Positions 1 to 5,917 of a DNA stretch of 8,075 bases are shown one piece after another; the stretch's first letter is position 1, and every line of letters begins with the position of its first letter. Source of the stretch: Bacteroidota bacterium (GTDB lineage: Bacteria; Bacteroidota; Bacteroidia; Bacteroidales; UBA932); NCBI GenBank assembly GCA_017860395.1, contig JAGDMC010000060.1, positions 1 to 8,075 on the forward strand. The letters run 5' to 3'. The position numbers and the translations under genes are program-made. The notes under the pieces were generated by a model, which had not been told where the DNA came from, did not search any database, and saw only the letters and a program-made list of their open reading frames with translations.

Positions 1-102
1 GACCTCTATATTGAGCGGTTTGCAGGAGAGGTTCCTCCGCGATTTGTAAACTACATGCCATGGGGAACAATACGGTATACCGAACTTCACAGCCTATTGT
101 AA
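1..102 (+). CDS. C-terminal end of a probable YhcC-like radical SAM protein (partial)
   Basis: An open frame enters from the left edge and ends at TAA 100-102, giving 33 residues with no start in the window. The stretch IERFAGEVPPRF followed about five residues later by WGTIR resembles, from memory, the C-terminal part of TIGR01212/YhcC-type radical SAM proteins, where a hydrophobic strand ending in an R-x-x-G-[DE] motif precedes a W-containing segment. The iron-sulfur cluster motif and SAM-binding barrel would lie upstream, outside the window, so the catalytic part cannot be checked. The gene converges on the metallopeptidase gene and shares a 68-nt spacer with it. That this is a coding end is fairly secure; the family name rests on about 25 residues and is tentative. 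Confidence 0.55.
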   Translation, partial: DLYIERFAGEVPPRFVNYMPWGTIRYTELHSLL

Positions 103-106
103 TAAA

Positions 107-149
107 GGCTTGAAGAACGCGATACTTTTCAGTCCCGCCGCTTCAAGCC
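107..149. terminator. Inverted repeat between convergent genes, probable terminator
   Basis: GGCTTGAAG (107-115) and CTTCAAGCC (141-149) form a perfect 9-bp stem around a 25-nt loop, in the spacer between two convergent stop codons (102 on +, 171 on -). Read on the minus strand the stem is followed at once by TTTATTA, a short T-rich tract that suits termination of the peptidase transcript. On the plus strand no T-run follows. The large loop and mixed stem make it a moderate rather than a textbook intrinsic terminator; it may act mainly for the minus-strand gene. Confidence 0.45.
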
Positions 150-170
150 CCTTGATAGAAATAAATTCTT

Positions 171-2142
171 TTACTCTTCGCGCATTGGTTTTGTCGAAAT
201 CTTCTCTCCTGTTGCATCCATCATCCTCTGCTGCGGTGTTAGGTTGCGCAGCGCATATATTCTCATCTCCTCTTTTGCCCAGTCTTTTCCAGCATTGTAT
301 TTCTCCAGCTGGTATTCAATTATGTGACCAAACGGATAATTTGCAAGATACAACGGTGAATTTATCATGTGTGAATAAATTGCAAGAAGAGGAGTTAACA
401 GCTTCCTTAAGCTGAACAGGAGTGGCTTCCGGATTTGCATACATCCATTTCCATACATTCATGTCCACAAGCGCAACACCCATAATTTCATATGCTCCCC
501 AGAAAATATCCAGTTCAGTCATTTTTGCCTGCTCTGCATCTGCCTTTTTATAGCCAAGCAAAGTAAGGTCCCTCTTCTGGAAAACAAATGCGTTTGCCTC
601 TGTAAAGGCAGTGTTTGGAACGCCGTTGAGAATATAATAGTCAACATCCCTCATGCTTATTGTCTGCTCAACATTGTGTCCCATCTCGTGAACAGCAATG
701 TTAAATCCTTTGTAGTCCATTCCGCCTTTTGAGAGTCTTGTTCTCAGGCGGGCAACATCGTTTCTGGACATTGCTCCCATTGCATGCCCTGAACCTCTTG
801 CCGCCTCAACTACGATAGCTTCGCCAAGCTGCGAGGCTTTTGCTGCCGGGAATCCAAACTTCACAAGCATATTTGGAATATCCTTGTCAAATGCCTCTGC
901 GGTAGGATACAAAGCTTTTGTTTTTGCTGTCAGCAAATCTTCGGAAATTGAACTTCTCGATTTAAATCCGTCATACCAGATATCGTATGGCTCGAGAGGC
1001 CTGCCAAGACGAGTCTTAATCATTTCGGCAATTTTTTTAACCTTTGGAGAACTTATATATTCAATGAACATATTTTCAATGTCTTCCTGCTTTACCTGCA
1101 TTCCTCCGTCGAAAGCTCTTTTAATGGCAGTAGGGTATGCAAACGAATATACATCCATTGCTTTTTGTGCCTGGAACAATTCAAGAAGGACGGCATATCT
1201 CTTGTCTCCCTCCTGTTTTACTTCCACTGCGGCTCCCCCTTTTGTGATTGTGTTCGAATATGGGTTCCAGTCATACTCCGGATTATTTATAACCTGCTGC
1301 GGAATTGTCTGTTCAACAATGTGAAGCATCACTTTATAAATCATTTTCTGCTTCTCAGTATTATTTGGAACAGGAGCATAATTGGACTTTAATTCGTCTC
1401 TGAGGTTCCAGTGTGTAAGCAGCTTCATATCTGCCGGAAACAGTTTTTCGCCTTTGTCATTTACGAGGTGCCCCATCATAATATTGTATTCCGCTATGTA
1501 ACTCTCTGCCCTCATTTCGGCATCGGCAACCAGTTGTTTAACGGCAGCCGGAGCTTTAGGAGTGAAAATATCGCCCATTCTGGCATATGCCCAGTCCAGA
1601 CGACTCCATCCGGAACCAAGACTATCCTTTTCTTCCAGAGTGAAAAACGGGAAGTTGAGAATAGTAATAAAAGCAATTTTGTTGCTGTATAAATCTTCTG
1701 TGAGGTGACCGGAAGGGTCGTATGCCCCAAAGATATAATCAACCGGAGCAAGCGTATCACCGTCGAGGTGAAGAGGTTTTTTAAGTTCAACATTCATTCT
1801 GTTGTACTCGCCCCAAATAGATTCAAAAGCAATCGAAAGCTTGTCGAAAAGCGCTTTTTTCTTTTCAGGGGTCGATGCATAGTTCCCGATGCAGAATGTA
1901 GTAAAGTCCTCTTCGGAACCAAACTCAGCTTTCCATTGACGGGCAGCCTGAGCAACACCGGCTTCCATTAATTCCGGAGATGCGAGACCGGGGCAGCTCT
2001 CCTTAATTTTTCCGATTGTGGCTTTAACGACTTTTTCACCAATGTTCGACATATCATTTTCATTTGTAGTTTTTGCGGGGTTGTCACATGATAGAAGTCC
2101 CATCAAAACGACCGCAATAGAAAGAAAAAAACTCTTTTTCAT
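171..2142 (-). CDS. Putative zinc metallopeptidase lipoprotein (HEMGH, clan MA-like), frameshifted near its 3' end
   Basis: Probable cell-envelope lipoprotein peptidase. The start at 2142 is chosen because MKKSFFLSIAVVLMGLLSC is a classic lipoprotein signal with lipobox LLSC (Cys19); an ATG ten codons upstream would spoil it. The zinc motif HEMGH lies at residues 485-489. A Glu (E515, in AFTEANAF) lies 26 residues after its second His, the gluzincin arrangement, with spacing close to that of M2/M3-type peptidases. By family knowledge the two His and the distal Glu bind zinc and E486 is the general base; the substrate cannot be told. The first frame reads to a stop at 316, but after about residue 582 its product becomes implausible. 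The other frame (395 down to 171) gives a sensible continuation, LLAIYSHMI then YPFGHIIEYQLE. A 1-nt insertion or 2-nt loss would explain this; the rejoined protein would be about 656 residues. The catalytic region is upstream of the break. It is divergent from guaB. I do not recognise the exact family. Confidence 0.75.
381..402 (-). other. Frameshift site in the metallopeptidase gene
   Basis: On the minus strand the frame running from 2142 reads LKEAV and then NSSSC and an unlikely tail, stopping at 316-318. The frame one base further on reads TPLLAIYSHMI and stays open to TAA at 171-173 with peptidase-like sequence. The switch therefore falls around 395-399 (codons 582-583). The join needs one base removed or two added. 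A larger in-frame-breaking deletion at the same place is also possible, since the join could lack residues that intact relatives have. Sequence alone cannot separate a true mutation from an assembly or read error. Confidence 0.7.
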
Positions 2143-2151
2143 ATTAGTGTA

Positions 2152-2188
2152 TTTGACCTCGAATATAACCAATTTTTATCTATCTTTG
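2152..2188 (+). promoter_or_regulatory. Probable Bacteroidota-type promoter for guaB
   Basis: TATCTTTG at 2181-2188 matches the Bacteroidota -7 consensus TAnnTTTG exactly. A TTTG at 2152-2155 could be the -33 element, but the 25-nt gap is longer than usual, so this half is weak. The start codon is at 2209, so the leader would be only about 10-15 nt. That leaves no room for a riboswitch or attenuator ahead of guaB, and no Shine-Dalgarno sequence precedes the ATG, only an A-rich tract. Confidence 0.5.
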
Positions 2189-2208
2189 TCGATTATAAAA
2201 AAAACATC

Positions 2209-3678
2209 ATGTATTCTTTAGCCAACAAAACTATCCATGAGGGACTTACATTCGACGATGTACTGCTTATTCCGGCCAGAAGCGAGGTTCTTCCCCGGGA
2301 AGTAGATGTTTCCACATATTTTTCAAGGAATATAAAAATCAGTTCGCCAATAGTATCTGCTGCAATGGATACAGTAACAGAAGCAGCAATGGCTATTGAG
2401 ATGGCAAGAGAGGGAGGAATAGGCATCATCCATAAAAACATGCCTATCGAAATCCAGATGGAACACGTTCGCAAGGTAAAAAGAGCCGAAAACGGCATGA
2501 TTTACGACCCGATAACCATCCATAAAGACTCAACCGTCGGAAACGCCCAGATGCTCATGAAGGAGAACAAAATCGGAGGTATACCGGTAGTGGACGAAAA
2601 AGGAAGGCTCATTGGAATCGTAACAAACAGGGACCTTCGTTTCATTGACAATCCCAAAACTCTCATTGAAGAGGTGATGACAAAGGAAAACCTCATTACA
2701 GCAGTAAAAGGTACCGATCTTCAGCAGGCAAGCGCAATTCTTAAGAGATACAAAATAGAGAAACTCCCTGTTGTAGACGAAAACCGGGTTTTAATAGGGC
2801 TTCTCACATTCAAGGATATTACCAAAATCAAAGACAATCCAAACGCGAGCAAAGACGAAAAGGGAAGATTGCGTGTAGGGGCAGCAGTTGGAGTTGGCGC
2901 AGATACAATTCTTAAAGTTGAAAAACTTCTGTCTGTTGGCACAGACGCAGTTGTTATCGATACTGCACACGGACATTCTGTTTATGTGCTGCAGACAATC
3001 AAAAAAGTAAAACAGGCTTTTCCTAATTTAGAAATAATTGCCGGAAACATTGCAACCGGAGATGCTGCAAAAGCTCTTGCCGAATGTGGCGTAGACGGCG
3101 TTAAAGTTGGAATCGGGCCGGGCTCAATTTGCACAACCAGAGTCGTGGCAGGCGTTGGCGTACCGCAACTTACAGCAATCATGCTTGCAGCCGAGGCTCT
3201 CAAGGGGACAGGAATTCCCATTATTGCAGATGGTGGTATCCGTTACTCCGGAGACATAGTAAAAGCACTTGCCGCAGGTGCGAGCACAATTATGGCAGGG
3301 TCTTTGTTTGCTGGTGTAGAGGAGTCGCCCGGAGAGACAATCATTCTCAACGGAAGAAAATTTAAAGCCTACAGGGGAATGGGTTCACTTGAAGCAATGC
3401 AGATGGGTTCAAAGGACAGATACTTCCAGGATATGGAAGAGGATGTGAAAAAACTGGTTCCGGAAGGAATTGTTGCTCAGGTTCCATACAAGGGAACGCT
3501 CACCGAAGTTGTTTATCAGATGGTGGGTGGTCTTCGTGCCGGAATGGGATACTGTGGTGCCAAAAACATAGAGGAACTCAGGAACGCACAGTTTGTACGG
3601 GTAACGGCTGCAGGAGTGGCAGAAAGCCATCCGCACGATGTTACAATTACAAGAGAGGCTCCAAACTACAGCCGATAG
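2209..3678 (+). CDS. guaB: Inosine-5'-monophosphate dehydrogenase
   Basis: Cytosolic enzyme that oxidises IMP to XMP with NAD+, the committed step of GTP synthesis. At 489 residues it has the full family length. The TIM barrel is interrupted by two CBS domains (about residues 97-148 and 155-208), which in this family bind purine nucleotides and tune activity. The catalytic loop GPGSICTTR carries the nucleophile Cys308. D341 in IADGGIR binds the IMP ribose, and [10 protein letters not shown] follows. The mobile flap has the Arg404-Tyr405 pair that activates water. All key residues expected of an active enzyme are present. The ATG at 2209 fits the conserved N-terminus ([11 protein letters not shown] at residues 12-22) and follows the promoter closely. 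It is the first gene of the cluster, 18 nt before the next start. Identification is secure. Confidence 0.98.
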   Translation: MYSLANKTIHEGLTFDDVLLIPARSEVLPREVDVSTYFSRNIKISSPIVSAAMDTVTEAAMAIEMAREGGIGIIHKNMPIEIQMEHVRKVKRAENGMIYDPITIHKDSTVGNAQMLMKENKIGGIPVVDEKGRLIGIVTNRDLRFIDNPKTLIEEVMTKENLITAVKGTDLQQASAILKRYKIEKLPVVDENRVLIGLLTFKDITKIKDNPNASKDEKGRLRVGAAVGVGADTILKVEKLLSVGTDAVVIDTAHGHSVYVLQTIKKVKQAFPNLEIIAGNIATGDAAKALAECGVDGVKVGIGPGSICTTRVVAGVGVPQLTAIMLAAEALKGTGIPIIADGGIRYSGDIVKALAAGASTIMAGSLFAGVEESPGETIILNGRKFKAYRGMGSLEAMQMGSKDRYFQDMEEDVKKLVPEGIVAQVPYKGTLTEVVYQMVGGLRAGMGYCGAKNIEELRNAQFVRVTAAGVAESHPHDVTITREAPNYSR

Positions 3679-3696
3679 AGAATATAATTTTAAAAA

Positions 3697-4551
3697 ATGA
3701 AAAAGCTAGTATTTATTGCCTTCGTTCTTATTACTGCATCATGCAAATATCTGGAGTTTAATACCAGGGATGCTGTTGTAGCAGAGGTGGGAGATAATAA
3801 GCTTTACGAGTCCGAGATCAAGTCGCTCATACCTCCGGGCAAATCGCCCGAAGACAGTCTTGAAATGCTCAACCAGTATGTGAACAGATGGGCCATCAAG
3901 CACCTCCTCCTTTCAAAAGCGGAGAGCGAACTTTCCAAAACCGATAAAGATGTGGAACAGGAACTGGAAGACTATCGTTCTTCCCTGCTTATGTACCGGT
4001 TTGAAAAAATGTACATAGACCAGCGGCTCGACACTACTATCACAGAAGCTGAGTGCCGCGATTACTATGCAAAAAACTCAGGGAATTTCGTTCTCACAAA
4101 CTCTGTAGTTAAAGCGAGATTTGCCAAAGTATCATCTACATCTCCAAATCTTGAAAAATTAAAACGGATTTATAAAGCAGTTTCCATTGAAGATGTCGAC
4201 GAATTTGAAAGGCTGTGTTACAGCTCTGCAGATAAATATTCAAACTTCAACAACGAATGGATAGACATTGCTCTCATTGCAAAAGAGATTCCGTACGACG
4301 TTCCTGCAGTGGAAAGGGAAATTGCAACAAAATCTGCGATTGAAACTAAAGATTCGTTATATACATATCTGGTATTTTTCCCCGAGAAAATCAGCCCGAA
4401 CGAAACAGCTCCCTTCGAATACTACCGTTCAAGAATCAAAGAGATAATTCTAAGTAAAAGGAAGCAGGATCTCATAACAAAACTTGAGCAGGACCTAATT
4501 CGGGAAGGTCTGGATGACAATTACCTTAAAACCAACATTAACAGAAAGTAA
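3697..4551 (+). CDS. SurA-related periplasmic lipoprotein, parvulin domain degenerate or absent
   Basis: A 284-residue probable lipoprotein: a Lys-Lys n-region and hydrophobic core end at ITASC, with Cys16 as the likely lipidated residue (the -3 position is Thr, so the lipobox is imperfect). Residues 27-130 are helical and Lys/Glu-rich, like a SurA N-terminal chaperone domain. The C-terminal segment 240-284 (EYYRSRIKEIILSKRK onwards) resembles the closing helix that packs on that domain in SurA/PpiC proteins. Between them, where a parvulin would sit, only a VKARF start (138-142) recalls the usual ARHIL strand. The S/A-x-D then GG signature and the F-x-x-A-x-x-L pattern are missing, so isomerase activity is doubtful. 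It probably acts as a membrane-tethered chaperone for outer-membrane proteins. It lies 18 nt after guaB and 1 nt before the SurA-like gene. Automatic pipelines are likely to call it a peptidylprolyl isomerase. Confidence 0.8.
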   Translation: MKKLVFIAFVLITASCKYLEFNTRDAVVAEVGDNKLYESEIKSLIPPGKSPEDSLEMLNQYVNRWAIKHLLLSKAESELSKTDKDVEQELEDYRSSLLMYRFEKMYIDQRLDTTITEAECRDYYAKNSGNFVLTNSVVKARFAKVSSTSPNLEKLKRIYKAVSIEDVDEFERLCYSSADKYSNFNNEWIDIALIAKEIPYDVPAVEREIATKSAIETKDSLYTYLVFFPEKISPNETAPFEYYRSRIKEIILSKRKQDLITKLEQDLIREGLDDNYLKTNINRK

Positions 4552-4552
4552 A

Positions 4553-5917
4553 ATGAAAAAAGTGTTTTACACTCTCTTTGCACTCATAATGGTTGCAACT
4601 GCCACAAATCTTCAGGCACAAAAGTACACCGGAGGTTTGATAGACAAGACGGTCGCACTTATCGGCAATGACATGATTCAGCTCTCTTCTATTGAGGCAG
4701 AGGTTCAGATGATGATGGTTCAGGGAGTAACTTCCGACAAGAATATCCGTTGCGAAATTTTGGAAAATATGCTGACCCATAAACTCTTCCTTACACAGGC
4801 AAGACTGGACAGTATTAACGTAAGCGCCGAGAATATCGAAGGAGAACTGAATAGCCGTGTTCAACAGGTACTCACACAGCTGGGAGGAGAAAAAGCAGTT
4901 GAGGAATATTTTAAAAAGCCTCTGTATAAAATCAAACAGGAGTGGAGAGAAGCATTAAATGAGCAGCTACTTGCCCAGGAGATGCAAAAGAAGGTTGCTC
5001 AGGGAGCACCTGCCCTAACGCCATCTGATGTTGAAGAGTTTTACAAGAATGCTCCAAAAGACTCGTTACCAATAATTTCCACACAGTATCAAATTAAACA
5101 GATTGTACTGTATCCCAATAAAGAAGATGCTGTAATGGCAGTTAAGGAGAGATTGCTCGAATTTCGCGAAAGGGTTATGAAGGGGGAGAAATTCAGTAAT
5201 CTGGCTACGATTTACTCTCAGGACCCGGGCAGCGCCATTAAGGGAGGAGAGCTAAGAATGGCATCAAAACAATTGTACTGGCCTGCATTCTCAGATGCAG
5301 CCATGTCGCTTAAACCCGGCCAGGTTTCTCAAATAGTAGAGACTCCTGATGGTTTCCACCTTATTCAGCTTATAGAAAGAGAAGGCGATATGTTTAACGC
5401 CAGGCATATTCTGCTCAAGCCAATTTACACTTCCGACGACAGGACCAAAGCTTTCGCAAAGTTAGACAGCATCAGGACAATTATCATTTCGGACAGTATT
5501 AAGTTTGAAGCAGCGGCACGCAAGTTTTCTCAGGATCCAAAGACTTTCATTAACGGGGGCCTTCTTTCCGAAGAAAATTCCGGTTCTTCACTTTTCGAAA
5601 AGGACCTTCTGAAGCCAACTGACTATGCCATAATCAAGGATATGAAAGTAGGTGATATTTCGGAGCCTTTTGAGTCAAGCGACAACGAAGGAAGAAGCGG
5701 TAACACAGTATACAAAATCATCAAACTTGTAAAGGTTATTCCTTCGCATGTGGCAAATTATAAAGATGATTTCAATGTCCTTCTCACCGAGGCCAAAAAC
5801 AGGGCTTCTCTGGTAGAGATTGATAAATTCGTAAGCAAAAAACAGGCAAGTACATTCATTCGCATAGATCCGATGTTTACTAAATGTCCGTTTAAACGCG
5901 AGGGCTGGATTAAATAA
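4553..5917 (+). CDS. surA: SurA-like periplasmic peptidylprolyl isomerase/chaperone with two parvulin domains
   Basis: A 454-residue secreted chaperone of the SurA type, expected to escort unfolded outer-membrane proteins through the periplasm and catalyse prolyl cis-trans isomerisation. The start at 4553 is chosen over an in-frame ATG at 4514 because MKKVFYTLFALIMVATA begins a clean signal peptide; cleavage is likely after Ala22 (LQA/Q). Residues 27-170 form the helical SurA N-domain (MLTHKLFLTQAR at 73-84). The first parvulin domain spans about 178-280 and has a good signature: FSNLATIYSQDPGSAIKGG, then AFSDAAMSLKPGQVS and GFHLIQL. The second starts at RHILL (284-288) and has FEAAARKFSQDP and NGG but diverges afterwards. 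It begins 1 nt after the stop of the lipoprotein gene, and its own stop overlaps the next ATG. The gene name is by domain similarity; orthology to E. coli surA is an inference. Confidence 0.88.
   Translation: MKKVFYTLFALIMVATATNLQAQKYTGGLIDKTVALIGNDMIQLSSIEAEVQMMMVQGVTSDKNIRCEILENMLTHKLFLTQARLDSINVSAENIEGELNSRVQQVLTQLGGEKAVEEYFKKPLYKIKQEWREALNEQLLAQEMQKKVAQGAPALTPSDVEEFYKNAPKDSLPIISTQYQIKQIVLYPNKEDAVMAVKERLLEFRERVMKGEKFSNLATIYSQDPGSAIKGGELRMASKQLYWPAFSDAAMSLKPGQVSQIVETPDGFHLIQLIEREGDMFNARHILLKPIYTSDDRTKAFAKLDSIRTIIISDSIKFEAAARKFSQDPKTFINGGLLSEENSGSSLFEKDLLKPTDYAIIKDMKVGDISEPFESSDNEGRSGNTVYKIIKLVKVIPSHVANYKDDFNVLLTEAKNRASLVEIDKFVSKKQASTFIRIDPMFTKCPFKREGWIK

Noticed and set aside
380..400. Programmed frameshifting as the reason for the peptidase frame change
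   Set aside because: No clear slippery heptamer or downstream stem-loop is visible; insertion, deletion or read error is simpler.
110..415. Forward 101-codon open frame across the peptidase 3' end
   Set aside because: It lies antisense to conserved peptidase sequence, includes the inverted repeat, and its product is low-complexity Ser/Leu without family features.
884..1324. Forward 146-codon open frame antisense to the peptidase
   Set aside because: The opposite strand is continuous, conserved-looking protein-coding sequence; this is a shadow frame without recognisable features.
2226..2233. CAAAACTA on the plus strand, a TAnnTTTG match for the minus-strand peptidase gene
   Set aside because: It lies inside guaB coding sequence, implies an ~85-nt leader, and no -33 TTTG sits at a proper distance; a chance match is likely.
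4514..4552. Upstream in-frame ATG for the surA-like gene
   Set aside because: It adds 13 residues before a standard Met-Lys-Lys signal peptide and overlaps the lipoprotein coding end; the ATG at 4553 fits much better.
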